From: Saprospiraceae bacterium
Lineage (GTDB): Bacteria > Bacteroidota > Bacteroidia > Chitinophagales > Saprospiraceae
Reading direction: 5' to 3'
NCBI GenBank assembly: GCA_016722295.1
Contig: JADKGL010000022.1
Coordinates: 1 to 28,807, forward strand
DNA length: 28,807 nt
Positions 16,880 through 25,531 of the stretch are shown here, piece after piece (position 1 is the stretch's first letter; every line of letters starts with the position of its first letter). The notes beneath the pieces are model-generated. The model was not told the DNA's origin. It did no database searches and saw only the letters and a program-made list of their open reading frames with translations. A program made the translations under genes and the position numbers.

Positions 16880-18040
16880 ATGGATAAAGAAAATTTTGTA
16901 TTGCAAAGGTATATAGAAAAGCAAGCAATTGCGACAGCTTTCGTTTCGAATTCAGAAATCCTGAATACAAAAAAACTCATAGTGGTGATTCCTTCAAGAA
17001 ATGAAACTGCATTACTTGACACGTTAATTTCACTTTCTCAAAATAATTTTGAAGATTGGGATACCATTGCTGTTTTGTGTTTGATAAATTTTGAAGAACA
17101 TATTACTAACTCTAATGAAATTGACAGCAAACAATTAATAGACACGTTACATGAATTCAAAGCCAAGCTCCCCTTTCAATTATTTCCTATTGGCCCTATT
17201 GCAATGGATCAGAAAACTGGAGGTGTTGGTAAAGCTAGAAAACTATTAATGGATGAAGCGGTGAGGATATTTTTTTCTCAAAGTAATTGGAATGGAATTA
17301 TAGTAAATTTAGATGCTGATTGCTTAGTGGCCAACAATTATTTGACTATTATTCTAGGGTATTATAACCAATCGAATGCAAAACCGGCGGTTTGTTTAGG
17401 ATTTAAACATCGCTATGAATTTCTGAGCCAAGCTGAAATTCAAGCAGGTAAAATCTATGAATATCATCTCTTGCGGTATATTGAATTACAAAAAAAATAT
17501 AACTATCCTTTTGCCTTTCAAACTCTTGGCTCTTGCTTTGCAGTTAGGGCTTTGGAGTATTGCCAACAAGGTGGAATGAATCAACGCAAAGCTGGAGAAG
17601 ATTTCTATTTTCTACACAAATTTTCCATACTTGACCAGTTAGGTGAAATAAGTGTGGAGATTGTTTTGCCTTTAGCTAGAAGTTCCGATCGAGTGCCATT
17701 TGGAACAGGGAAAGCAATAAGTCAAATCATCCAAGGAAAAAAATGGACCACTTACAATGAAGAAGCAATTCAACTATTTATCCAAGCCAGCCAATGGCAT
17801 TCTACTCAAGAAAATATTAACTTAATAAAGCCTAGCTATATTCCTGATGCTTTACTTCGATTCTTGATTGATTCCGGATTAGAGACAGAAATTACCCGTT
17901 GTTTAAGGAATACATCCAATCAGGATAATTTCAGAAAGCAAGTTTTGCGATTTTTTAGTCCATTTATCCTAATGAAATGGTTGCATTTTGCTCGAGAAAA
18001 TGGGTATCCTGATGATGAAATCCCCCTAAATTTGAATTAA
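16880..18040 (+). CDS. family-2-like glycosyltransferase (GT-A fold)
   Basis: 386 residues, ATG. A GT-A domain begins at LIVVIPSRNE (33-42). The nucleotide-sugar/metal motif is NLDADCL (143-149, DxD-like Asp145/Asp147). AGEDFYFLHKFS (238-249) resembles the conserved acceptor-side ED motif of family 2 enzymes. No membrane segment is seen, so it is probably cytoplasmic or peripherally bound. The insertion with DQKTGGVGKARKLLMDEA (110-127) is shared by a Bacteroidota group of such enzymes as far as I recall. Donor and acceptor sugars are unknown. Divergent from the WbqC-like gene with 5 nt between start codons, so its promoter must lie inside that gene. Confidence 0.8.
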   Translation: MDKENFVLQRYIEKQAIATAFVSNSEILNTKKLIVVIPSRNETALLDTLISLSQNNFEDWDTIAVLCLINFEEHITNSNEIDSKQLIDTLHEFKAKLPFQLFPIGPIAMDQKTGGVGKARKLLMDEAVRIFFSQSNWNGIIVNLDADCLVANNYLTIILGYYNQSNAKPAVCLGFKHRYEFLSQAEIQAGKIYEYHLLRYIELQKKYNYPFAFQTLGSCFAVRALEYCQQGGMNQRKAGEDFYFLHKFSILDQLGEISVEIVLPLARSSDRVPFGTGKAISQIIQGKKWTTYNEEAIQLFIQASQWHSTQENINLIKPSYIPDALLRFLIDSGLETEITRCLRNTSNQDNFRKQVLRFFSPFILMKWLHFARENGYPDDEIPLNLN

Positions 18041-18147
18041 TTTAAAAAATAATGCATAAATGAAACAAATTTGAAACAAATAACGTTGTTGTGTTTAATA
18101 TAGGCAGCTATATCGATTGGCATGTTTGATTTTTTGTTTAGTACTGT

Positions 18148-18228
18148 TTTAACCATCAAAGGTTCTTATTATTCGTAAACACTCATACACCAATACCTTG
18201 CTTAGGTTAAATTTTTATTTTTTTTTAT
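18148..18228 (+). promoter_or_regulatory. possible regulatory leader of the RRM gene
   Basis: TTTAACC (18148-18154) is complementary to GGTTAAA (18205-18211), which is followed at once by a 17-nt U-rich run reaching the ATG. AACC of the first arm can instead pair with GGTT (18161-18164). Two exclusive foldings, one terminator-like or start-masking, are therefore possible. The arms are short and AT-rich, so chance is not excluded. Confidence 0.25.
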
Positions 18229-18591
18229 ATGAATATTTATATTTCAAACCTTAGTTTTAACGTCCAGGATGACGATTTAAGACAATTATTTACAGAATTT
18301 GGCGAGATCAGCTCTGCCAAAGTGATTATGGATCGTGAATCTGGTAAATCCAGAGGATTTGGATTCGTTGAAATGCCCAATGACGAAGAAGGTCAAAAAG
18401 CTATTGCAGAATTAGACCAGTGTGAGTACGACGGAAAAACAATTAACGTAAACGTAGCTAAACCAAGAGAAGACAAACCAAGAACTTTCAACCGCGGTGG
18501 CGGTGGAGGTGGTGGATTCCGTGGTGGAAGCAACCGCACCGGTGGAGGTGGAGGAAACCGCGATGGCGGTGGATTCAAAAAAAGATTTTAA
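18229..18591 (+). CDS. glycine-rich RRM RNA-binding protein
   Basis: 120 residues, ATG. One RNA recognition motif (1-80) with RNP2 IYISNL (3-8) and RNP1 KSRGFGFV (40-47), followed by a Gly/Arg/Asn-rich tail (about 88-117) ending KKRF. Such single-RRM Rbp proteins of Bacteroidota and cyanobacteria bind single-stranded RNA and are often cold-induced, acting as RNA chaperones or post-transcriptional regulators (family knowledge). The run of Gly codons makes the tail locally GC-richer than its surroundings. The 188-nt region upstream lacks a gene and probably holds the promoter and a leader. A strong terminator follows 23 nt after the stop. Confidence 0.95.
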   Translation: MNIYISNLSFNVQDDDLRQLFTEFGEISSAKVIMDRESGKSRGFGFVEMPNDEEGQKAIAELDQCEYDGKTINVNVAKPREDKPRTFNRGGGGGGGFRGGSNRTGGGGGNRDGGGFKKRF

Positions 18592-18613
18592 TCTATTTAA
18601 AGATAGATTATAT

Positions 18614-18648
18614 AAAGCCATGTTCACAGAACATGGCTTTTTTTATTT
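18614..18648 (+). terminator. rho-independent terminator between the RRM gene and yggS
   Basis: Perfect 12-bp stem AAAGCCATGTTC (18614-18625) with GAACATGGCTTT (18629-18640), 3-nt loop, followed by a T-run. It serves the rightward RRM gene. The convergent yggS ends at 18652 and may use it too, though its T-run on the minus strand is poor. Confidence 0.92.
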
Positions 18649-18651
18649 CTA

Positions 18652-19305
18652 CTACTGAAAGAGCAAGCTACCGATTCGCACCATAGTCGATCCTTCTTCC
18701 AATGCTATCTTATAATCACTTGACATCCCCATTGATAGTTGGTTGAACTGATTTTGTCCGCTGAAATTGTCCTTTAGATTAGTGAAATATTTTTTAAGTA
18801 ATCTAAACTCGGCCCTAATTTGATCCTTGTCCTCTGTGAAACTGGCCATACCCATTATACCATTTATGCTAATGTGAGATAATTCCATCCATTCCGTCTT
18901 CTTACTTTCTTCAATCAATTCTGAATAAAGATAACCATGTTTTGTTTCTTCTTGGGCTACTAAAAGCTGTAAAAGGATAGGAGTAACTTTCCCTATTTGC
19001 ACTGAACGATTGTTTATGACAGTTGCCAATTCGTATGAATCTACAGAATGTATCATCGAAACTACTGAGACAATATCTTTTACTTTATTCTTCTGAAGAC
19101 TACCTATCAAATGCCATTCAATATCATCAGGTAATTGTTTAGCCTTTAACAACAATTCTTGTACTCTATTTTCAGCGAATACTCTACATCCTGCATTGTA
19201 CAATTTCTTAACATCATCCATCGATTGGTTTTTGCAAACCGCAATGAGTTTAGCAGATTTAGATTCTACTTCTGCTTTTATCTGAAAATAAGTTTCTAGT
19301 CTCAT
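18652..19305 (-). CDS. yggS: YggS/PROSC-type pyridoxal phosphate homeostasis protein
   Basis: 217 residues, ATG. Single-domain PLP-binding TIM-barrel protein. The cofactor lysine is Lys25 in LIAVCK (usual family form AVSK). Further hallmarks: AENRVQE (44-50), EWHLIGSLQKNKVK (63-76), NGIMGM, and near the C-terminus LSMGMSSDY followed by GSTMVRIGSLLF for phosphate binding. It has no known catalytic reaction; it buffers free PLP. Its ATG overlaps the TGA of the upstream aminotransferase gene by 4 nt, so it is translationally coupled to pabC, a PLP enzyme. Co-expression with a PLP enzyme is reasonable but unproven as a functional link. Confidence 0.95.
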   Translation of the reverse strand: MRLETYFQIKAEVESKSAKLIAVCKNQSMDDVKKLYNAGCRVFAENRVQELLLKAKQLPDDIEWHLIGSLQKNKVKDIVSVVSMIHSVDSYELATVINNRSVQIGKVTPILLQLLVAQEETKHGYLYSELIEESKKTEWMELSHISINGIMGMASFTEDKDQIRAEFRLLKKYFTNLKDNFSGQNQFNQLSMGMSSDYKIALEEGSTMVRIGSLLFQ

Positions 19306-19901
19306 TTAATATTTTTTATTGCCGAAATTGGATACTCGCATGCTTCCTCAAATGAATTCAATGCATTGATTAATTTGAATTTAGAAAACCTCTTTAGGTC
19401 TACTACTCTAATTTCATCTTCACATATCTTGCCCTGATCTAATAATGATTGTCTCATTGTTCCATTCAATAAATAAGTATGTGGTGTCAGCCACTGACGC
19501 TGATCGAAAAAAATTAAATTTGAATAAATACCATCTACCAAAAATCCTCCTTGGCTAAAGATCGCATGTTGATTTTTAACCATAGAATGCAATTCGAAAA
19601 AATCTCGATTCACTTCTTTAAAAGAATAAGAAAAGTCATCAGCTTCTACTATATAATGCTTACTAAATTTACGAGAAAAATATGAAGAGACACAGGTTTG
19701 ATGATCCGTTTCATTATAAATTACTTTCAATTTCTGTTTTCCGATTTTTACATCACCTTCATCGAATACAATTTTATACAAATTAATTGGAATATGACTT
19801 GGATAATAATTGGCAAATGTGCGATCTACTCTGACTTGATGATAGTCGAGATTGCGAGGAATGCCATCAATAAGCGCTATTGATTCAAAAAATCGGAACA
19901 T
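19302..19901 (-). CDS. pabC: aminotransferase class IV, probable aminodeoxychorismate lyase
   Basis: 199 residues, ATG. Fold-type IV PLP enzyme, shorter than Escherichia coli PabC (about 270) but usual for the compact Bacteroidota form starting FFESIALIDGIPRNLDYHQ (4-22). The likely PLP lysine is Lys95 in YSFKEVNR, by comparison with the family's YKYADR; DGIYSNLIFFD and TPHTYLLNGTMRQSLLDQG are cofactor/substrate-loop patterns. It converts 4-amino-4-deoxychorismate to p-aminobenzoate and pyruvate in folate synthesis. Overlaps pabB by 17 nt upstream and yggS by 4 nt downstream, a tight operon. Assignment to PabC rather than another class IV aminotransferase rests on this context. Confidence 0.85.
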   Translation of the reverse strand: MFRFFESIALIDGIPRNLDYHQVRVDRTFANYYPSHIPINLYKIVFDEGDVKIGKQKLKVIYNETDHQTCVSSYFSRKFSKHYIVEADDFSYSFKEVNRDFFELHSMVKNQHAIFSQGGFLVDGIYSNLIFFDQRQWLTPHTYLLNGTMRQSLLDQGKICEDEIRVVDLKRFSKFKLINALNSFEEACEYPISAIKNIK

Positions 19902-20817
19902 AAATTTTTTGATTTAATTCATCATATTCTTGAACTAACTCAGACATTGATGTAATACCTCCACCTGATTTGAAAACAAGGACATTGTTTTGTTTTTCAA
20001 TAAATCGAATCATTACAGCACTGTCCAATCGAATTCCATCAAAACACCCAAATACTCCAGTATAAAAACCCCTTCGATAATTCTCCACTTCTGAGATTAT
20101 TTCACAAGTTCTTTTTTTGGGTGCTCCAGAAATAGATCCAGCTGGAAGTATTCGATCAAAAAGACTACCTATTTTATTTTTAAACTCGGATCTTACTATT
20201 CCTTGTATTTCAGAACTCATTTGCCAAATGGCAGATCGATTACTTTTTACTAGGTTGAGGTATTTAAATCTTTGAACTGAAACATTCTTGGCAACCATGC
20301 TTAGATCATTTCGCATTAGGTCTACAATTGTGAAATGTTCTGCCATTTCCTTATCACTACTTAGCAGCAAATCACCTTTGGGGTCATTTTCAACCGAGCT
20401 AGTGCCTTTCATCGGATTGGTAGAAATCTTCTCATCATCAATATATACAAATCGTTCAGGTGAAAAAACAACAAACTGATCTGGCAACAACAATTTGTAT
20501 TTTGCATTGCTATATGTGTAGATTTCATCTAAACTTAGGTCTGTAGTAATTGGAGTTGCAAATGAAAGGTTGGTTAAATAACTATCACCATGTTGAATTC
20601 TTGCTTTTACTTTTTGAAATGAACTTTCATATAATGATTGCTGAATTGGCTTGCTCTCAAAATGAAAATTTATCAACTTGTCTTGATTTTTTTTCTCATG
20701 AAAAGCAAATAATATTCCACTCTCTGCAATAAAATTATCTAATAAAAAGTAGCCAAACTTTTTTTCGAAATCTATTATAAATAAAAATGGTTGCTTTTTT
20801 TCATAGAAATGATCCAT
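19885..20817 (-). CDS. pabB: aminodeoxychorismate synthase component I
   Basis: 310 residues from ATG at 20817; a TTG at 20874 would add 19 residues and cannot be excluded. Only the chorismate-binding catalytic domain is present, without most of the N-terminal part of the E. coli-type protein (about 450 residues), as is usual for Bacteroidota. Motifs: PMKGTS (135-140), where Lys is the PabB-type nucleophile position (anthranilate synthases have Ala there), DLMRNDLS (166-173), LPAGSISGAPK (224-234) and SGGGITSMSELVQEYDE (284-300). With PabA it makes 4-amino-4-deoxychorismate from chorismate and glutamine. Overlaps pabC; divergent from pabA. Confidence 0.93.
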   Translation of the reverse strand: MDHFYEKKQPFLFIIDFEKKFGYFLLDNFIAESGILFAFHEKKNQDKLINFHFESKPIQQSLYESSFQKVKARIQHGDSYLTNLSFATPITTDLSLDEIYTYSNAKYKLLLPDQFVVFSPERFVYIDDEKISTNPMKGTSSVENDPKGDLLLSSDKEMAEHFTIVDLMRNDLSMVAKNVSVQRFKYLNLVKSNRSAIWQMSSEIQGIVRSEFKNKIGSLFDRILPAGSISGAPKKRTCEIISEVENYRRGFYTGVFGCFDGIRLDSAVMIRFIEKQNNVLVFKSGGGITSMSELVQEYDELNQKIYVPIF

Positions 20818-20911
20818 CTTCTCTATGACAACATTATAATTGAACTTAAAATTATTTAAATTAAATTTCTGCAATTTAGCTATCTTTTCGACACGAAATT
20901 AATAGGTTTAG

Positions 20912-21496
20912 ATGGGCTTGCAAAATAAAAATGTATTATTAGTAGATAATGAAGATTCTTTCACTTACAATCTCATTCAATTATTAGAAAATCTTAATCT
21001 TAACATAGATGTAGTAAATGGAAAAAAAGCCTTTGAAGAAAAATTTTTACAATATACTTATCTTTTATTTTCACCAGGCCCAGGCATTCCTTCTGACTTT
21101 CCTTTAATGTTTAATCTCTTGGAAAACTATCAAGAACATCAACGCATTCTAGGAATTTGTTTAGGGCATCAAGCTATAGGTGAATTTTTTGGAGGGAAAT
21201 TAGTAAAATTGGATCGCGTCCTTCACGGCATCAGATCAGAATGTGAACTTCTTAAAAAAAACAATCGCTCTTGCTTGAGGCACATTGAAAATAGATTTAC
21301 TGTGGGACATTATCACAGTTGGGCTATTGATGCGAACTTTCTTCCTAACAGTCTTGAAATTACTTGTCTTTCTGAGAATACAATAATGGGGATAATGCAC
21401 AAGGAATATCAAATCGAAGGATTACAATTCCATCCAGAATCAATCATGACTGAACGAGGTGTAGAAATGATTAGATCTTGGATCGGTGCCACATAA
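20912..21496 (+). CDS. pabA: glutamine amidotransferase, aminodeoxychorismate/anthranilate synthase component II
   Basis: 194 residues, ATG, normal length for class I glutaminase subunits. Catalytic triad Cys83 in GICLGHQA, His174 and Glu176 in LQFHPES; NEDSFTYNL (13-21) and SPGPGIP (54-60) are also conserved. It releases ammonia from glutamine and feeds it to PabB. Such proteins can serve both TrpE and PabB. Here the neighbouring PabB and PabC and the absence of trp genes point to p-aminobenzoate. Divergent from pabB with 94 nt between ATG codons, so the two halves of the complex probably share a control region. Confidence 0.93.
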   Translation: MGLQNKNVLLVDNEDSFTYNLIQLLENLNLNIDVVNGKKAFEEKFLQYTYLLFSPGPGIPSDFPLMFNLLENYQEHQRILGICLGHQAIGEFFGGKLVKLDRVLHGIRSECELLKKNNRSCLRHIENRFTVGHYHSWAIDANFLPNSLEITCLSENTIMGIMHKEYQIEGLQFHPESIMTERGVEMIRSWIGAT

Positions 21497-21508
21497 GCTT
21501 TTTATTAC

Positions 21509-21547
21509 AAAAAAAGCCGAATAAATTCAATGAACTTATTCGGCTTT
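21509..21547 (-). terminator. rho-independent terminator of the TPR gene
   Basis: 12-bp stem AAAGCCGAATAA (21513-21524 on top) with TTATTCGGCTTT (21536-21547), topped by a small TTC/GAA extension. On the minus strand it is followed by seven Ts, so it ends the leftward TPR gene. It may also stop pabA from the other side. Confidence 0.88.
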
Positions 21548-21567
21548 CACTATTATCTTTTACACAA

Positions 21568-23151
21568 TTACTTGTTCAATATAGTCAAATTGCTAACTGC
21601 TTCTTGATCTGTTGGATCTAAAGAGGTCACTTGCTCAAAATAAATTTTTGCATTTGCTTTATCATTTTGCTTTACATAATAATAACCAATATATTTATAT
21701 GCTTCGATAAGATTCTTCTTATTTTTTTCGCGATCTACAGAAGCAAATTCTATATATTTTTCATAAAAAGGTTTTGATAAAAACTGAATTCCATCTGGAT
21801 CAAGTCCGTTGCTACATCGAGCTCTCATCAACCATCCTTGTGCATAATTAGGAGTTTTTTCAACCACTTTTCCAAATGCCATATCAGCATCAGCATATCG
21901 ATTCTCATAATATAAAGCTAGTGCATTGTAATACAATTCTGTATTACTTAATGGCTTTACAGAATTCTTTTTATCATACCATTTAATCGCCTCCTTGTAA
22001 TTTTTTGCATCAAAATTACTTTTTGCCAACATACCATAAATTTCTTCAGATCTGCTAGAGTCTTTTTCTATCAATTTGGCATACATCATGTCAGCAACAT
22101 CCATACGATTGATTTTTGCGGCTGCTTTGGCATAATATTCATAATCTGACGGATATGATTTACGCACTGGATCTTTATCGATAGCTTCAAACAATAATTT
22201 GCTTTGATCAAATGATTCCTGAAACTTCCCAGACTCAAAATAAGACCAAGCTAACCATCTGTGAACTGTATATTGCTCTGGATTTGTAGCAATTACTTTT
22301 TTACCCTCCTCTATTGCGCGATCATAATCTTTTGCTTGGAAGCATAAGAATTTTGTTAGTCTTACTTTTGCATCAATATCTGATCCAGCAAGTGAAACAT
22401 ACTTCTCCAACACCGGCAATACTTTATTGTACTTATTTGCTCGGATATAAAGCTCTATTAATTCTTTATATGCCAATGCATAGTTTGGTGAAATTTTAGC
22501 TGAGGACTCCAATTTTTCGATTGCAAGATCATATTGTTTGCTTGATGACCAAATTCTCGCCATTTTAACATATGTCTCTGGATCATTCTTGTCTTTTTGC
22601 ACAGCTGTTTCATAGCTTGTCATTGCATTACCTAAATCATTGTTTAAAAAATAAGCGTCTCCCAAACGTATCCAATATTTTGCAATCTTTGGATCGATAT
22701 CTCTAGCTTTTCCCAATAACTCCAAGGCCTCCTTGGCTCTAGGATTCTTTGATCTAAGATATGCTTCTCCAGCCATTGCATGGATTGTGTGATTCTTTGC
22801 ATTCCCTTTAATAGCCGCGTCAATTTGTTTTTTAGCTTCCAAGTATCTTCCATTATCGAGGTCTAATTTTGCAAGCCCAACACGACATGCATCACATTTA
22901 TTTGACACAGATAATCCTTGTGAGTATACACTTTTTGCTCCTTCATAATTTTCTAAAGCATACTGTACTTCTCCGATATAATAGTGATATATTGTATTCT
23001 TTGGATCACCAACATTGAGCTTAGAAAAAGTGGATAATGCTGCAGCATAATTCTCATTCTCTAATTCCATGATGCCTTGCTCAAGTGTTTGGGCAGTTGA
23101 ACTTGCTGAAATAGCAAAAATAACAGCCAACGAATAAAAAAGTCTTTTCAT
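21568..23151 (-). CDS. exported tetratricopeptide-repeat protein
   Basis: 527 residues from ATG at 23151, which opens on a good signal peptide (MKRLFYSLAVIFAISASSTAQ, cleavage near residue 21). An in-frame ATG at 23199 would add 16 residues and spoil the signal. The rest is an array of about ten TPR-like helical pairs (for example NYAAALSTFSKL, DNGRYLEAKKQIDAAI and YDLAIEKLESSAKISPNYAL), a protein-binding scaffold in the periplasm. It lies 143 nt downstream of the PstS-like lipoprotein in the same direction; this pair often occurs near exbBD/tonB in Bacteroidota, though no such genes are present here. Partner and role unknown. Confidence 0.88.
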   Translation of the reverse strand: MKRLFYSLAVIFAISASSTAQTLEQGIMELENENYAAALSTFSKLNVGDPKNTIYHYYIGEVQYALENYEGAKSVYSQGLSVSNKCDACRVGLAKLDLDNGRYLEAKKQIDAAIKGNAKNHTIHAMAGEAYLRSKNPRAKEALELLGKARDIDPKIAKYWIRLGDAYFLNNDLGNAMTSYETAVQKDKNDPETYVKMARIWSSSKQYDLAIEKLESSAKISPNYALAYKELIELYIRANKYNKVLPVLEKYVSLAGSDIDAKVRLTKFLCFQAKDYDRAIEEGKKVIATNPEQYTVHRWLAWSYFESGKFQESFDQSKLLFEAIDKDPVRKSYPSDYEYYAKAAAKINRMDVADMMYAKLIEKDSSRSEEIYGMLAKSNFDAKNYKEAIKWYDKKNSVKPLSNTELYYNALALYYENRYADADMAFGKVVEKTPNYAQGWLMRARCSNGLDPDGIQFLSKPFYEKYIEFASVDREKNKKNLIEAYKYIGYYYVKQNDKANAKIYFEQVTSLDPTDQEAVSNLTILNK

Positions 23152-23294
23152 CAGATTTGTCTTTTCATTTTGTGAAGTTGCAAAAATAATTTTTTTCATC
23201 TTATTTATTTGTTTTTTTAACCAACCGGTATATTCTAAAGACGTTTTCTAAAGATATAATGTCAAATTTGGCTAGTTAAGATTCTATTAATTTA

Positions 23295-24203
23295 TTATTG
23301 GATGACTTTGAAATCCTTATTTTTGAGTTCTATCAGTCTTTCCGATTGATATTTGGGAAGCAGACCAGCCTTCAACATGATTTTTTGGCCAATTTCACCA
23401 GCAATAAATGAAGCAAATCCTAAGCCAAGATCACTTTTTCCTGAACGAGAGATAAAATAAATATCTCGACAAAAAGGATATAAATTGTCTTGGAGATTGT
23501 ATTGATATGGATAAATAAAGCCAAACTGAGTCGAATCTACAGGTCTTGAAACTGCCAATAACTTCACTCTACTTAAAATATTCTTTGCTCTTGGATCGTC
23601 TGAATCACTAATTTCACTCCAATCAAAACAAGCTATTGCATTCGTATTCTGATCTAAATATTCAATAATTTTATCTTTGTTTTCAGCTGCAAAAACTTGA
23701 CTTGAGAATTGTGTTTCATTAAATTTTTTAAGTAAGTATTGACTTATTCCTGAACTTGCATTTTCGATTACGAATGTACCATTTGAATTTCCTTTTATTA
23801 ATGCCAATTGGCGCAAACTCTCAAAAGTAACTGCTGTATCAGAATTGTTTTTGTTCGTTACAAAAGCTACAGCTGATCTCGCTAATTCATAATGTCTGGC
23901 AACATATGTTTTGCTCTGCAAATATTTAATTTCTGTACTGTCAAGGGATCGGGATAAAATGATGATCTCATTGCTATCTAACAAAAATTTCTTTACAATG
24001 TCAATAGCAGGCAAATAAATTAAGTTCACTTTTGCATAAGGATAGTTCCTCTCGAAAACTTCCTTTTGTTGGTCCATTATATTCTGCAAGTTGCTATCTA
24101 CGAGAATATTGACTTCACCTGCAGTTGGAGAGCTTTCCTTACTTTTCTTAGTTGTACAAGAAAAGTAGATCAAGCCAAATAAAAGAAGGATTTTAAACTT
24201 CAT
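23295..24203 (-). CDS. PstS-like periplasmic substrate-binding lipoprotein
   Basis: 302 residues, ATG. Lipoprotein signal ending LIYFSC (Cys at 16) followed by a Thr/Lys/Ser linker. The remainder resembles the type 2 periplasmic binding fold of PstS-like proteins: VNILVDSNLQNIMDQQKEVF at the first strand, a hinge region IENASSGISQYLLKKF where PstS has its phosphate-binding SG(S/T) residues, and a late FASFIAGEIGQKIMLKAGLLP helix. No PstC/A/B permease genes adjoin it, so classical phosphate uptake is unlikely to be its only role; ligand unknown. Likely in one transcript with the downstream TPR gene. Confidence 0.85.
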   Translation of the reverse strand: MKFKILLLFGLIYFSCTTKKSKESSPTAGEVNILVDSNLQNIMDQQKEVFERNYPYAKVNLIYLPAIDIVKKFLLDSNEIIILSRSLDSTEIKYLQSKTYVARHYELARSAVAFVTNKNNSDTAVTFESLRQLALIKGNSNGTFVIENASSGISQYLLKKFNETQFSSQVFAAENKDKIIEYLDQNTNAIACFDWSEISDSDDPRAKNILSRVKLLAVSRPVDSTQFGFIYPYQYNLQDNLYPFCRDIYFISRSGKSDLGLGFASFIAGEIGQKIMLKAGLLPKYQSERLIELKNKDFKVIQ

Positions 24204-24425
24204 TGTACTTAATTTACTCTAAATTTTCTAGATAACGAAATGGAAAGCTTATATGTTTCTAAAATCAGTAGGATTTGTTATTTTTTTATGGTGCTACTGA
24301 AAGATTGAAAAAAATGAAATATACACCAAACCTAATTTTTTTACAATAACCTATGCTACTAAATTAAATTAGAAAATTCCTTACACATTTGTCTTCCTCA
24401 ACTCCGACAATTCACCATATGAGAC

Positions 24426-25409
24426 TTAATACTGCGGAGCAACCGGCTTATTATCCAAAATTATCTCAATTTGTTTGTTCACTTCTTCAGTCATCAATTC
24501 GATACAATGTATTGCTTCAAGATTTTCTTTGAGTTGAGACAATCTACTCGCACCAAGAATAACTGTACTTACATTAGGATTTTGTGCACACCAAGCAATA
24601 CCGAGTTGCGCTAAAGAAACACCCAATCGTTGCGCAATCTCATTTATTTTTTTGGCTTTTTCTATTTGTGTGGGAACTAAGGTTTTTTCCTTGAGCCAGC
24701 CCAATTCTTCACGATTCATTCTGCTATCACTTGGGATCGAATCAAAATATTTTTCAGTCAAAAGTCCACTTGCCAGTGGCGACCAAATTGTTGTCCCTAG
24801 ACCTACAGTTTTATAAATTTGTGAGAACTCTACTTCGACTTTATTTCTTACAAACATATTGTACTGAGGTTGCTCCATCGTTGGACCAATGAGATTGTAA
24901 TCTTTTGCAAACATATGCGCTTCCATGATCTCTTGTGCAGACCATTCTGATGTTCCCCAATATAATATTTTCCCTTGTTGCAATAAATGATTCATTGCCC
25001 AGACTGTCTCTTCTATTGGTGTATTTTTATCTGGTCTATGTGCATAGAACAAATCAATATATTCTACTTGCAATCTTTGCAATGCTTCATTACATGCTTC
25101 AACAAGATGTTTTCGACTAAGACCTCTTTGATTGGGAAGATTCCCACCTCTACCAAAGTATGCTTTACTCGAGACTAAATAAGTAGATCGATCCCAATTC
25201 GCATCCTTCAATATTTTACCCATGACAATCTCGGATTGACCATTGCCATAGACTTCTGCATTATCAAAAAAATTAACCCCTTTATCATAAGCATAATGCA
25301 TCAAATCTCGAGAAACATTATCTTCAATTTGATTTCCAAAAGTAATCCATGAACCAAAGGATAATACACTCACCTGTACTCCTGATTTTCCCAATCGTCT
25401 GTATTGCAT
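24426..25409 (-). CDS. aldo/keto reductase
   Basis: 327 residues from ATG at 25409 (MQYRRLGKSGVQVS), the family's usual start and length. The frame runs on upstream to 25535, but that part is the tail of the preceding hydrolase gene. NAD(P)H-dependent TIM-barrel oxidoreductase, closest in pattern to the YghZ / potassium-channel beta-subunit group. Catalytic tetrad Asp49 and Tyr54 (FFDNAEVYG), Lys82 (SSKAY) and His124 (YAHRPD); cofactor-binding elements WGTSEWS, SPLASGLLT and ILGASRLSQLKENL. Physiological carbonyl substrate unknown. Starts 5 nt after the reconstructed stop of the hydrolase gene, so it is probably the third gene of a receptor-hydrolase-reductase operon. Confidence 0.93.
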   Translation of the reverse strand: MQYRRLGKSGVQVSVLSFGSWITFGNQIEDNVSRDLMHYAYDKGVNFFDNAEVYGNGQSEIVMGKILKDANWDRSTYLVSSKAYFGRGGNLPNQRGLSRKHLVEACNEALQRLQVEYIDLFYAHRPDKNTPIEETVWAMNHLLQQGKILYWGTSEWSAQEIMEAHMFAKDYNLIGPTMEQPQYNMFVRNKVEVEFSQIYKTVGLGTTIWSPLASGLLTEKYFDSIPSDSRMNREELGWLKEKTLVPTQIEKAKKINEIAQRLGVSLAQLGIAWCAQNPNVSTVILGASRLSQLKENLEAIHCIELMTEEVNKQIEIILDNKPVAPQY

Positions 25410-25531
25410 TGATTTTATTTTTTGTATAAAACAAAAAAGGCTGCCACCACCAGAAATATCATTTCTGTTTATTTCCAATACATTATTTGCAACATTATTC
25501 CATGTGCGCATTTGCTTACTAGTAACATCCA

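Noticed and set aside
18393..18627. Leftward proline-rich and serine/threonine-rich ORFs opposite the RRM gene
   Set aside because: They are reverse readings of the glycine-codon-rich tail of the RRM gene and have no motif of their own.
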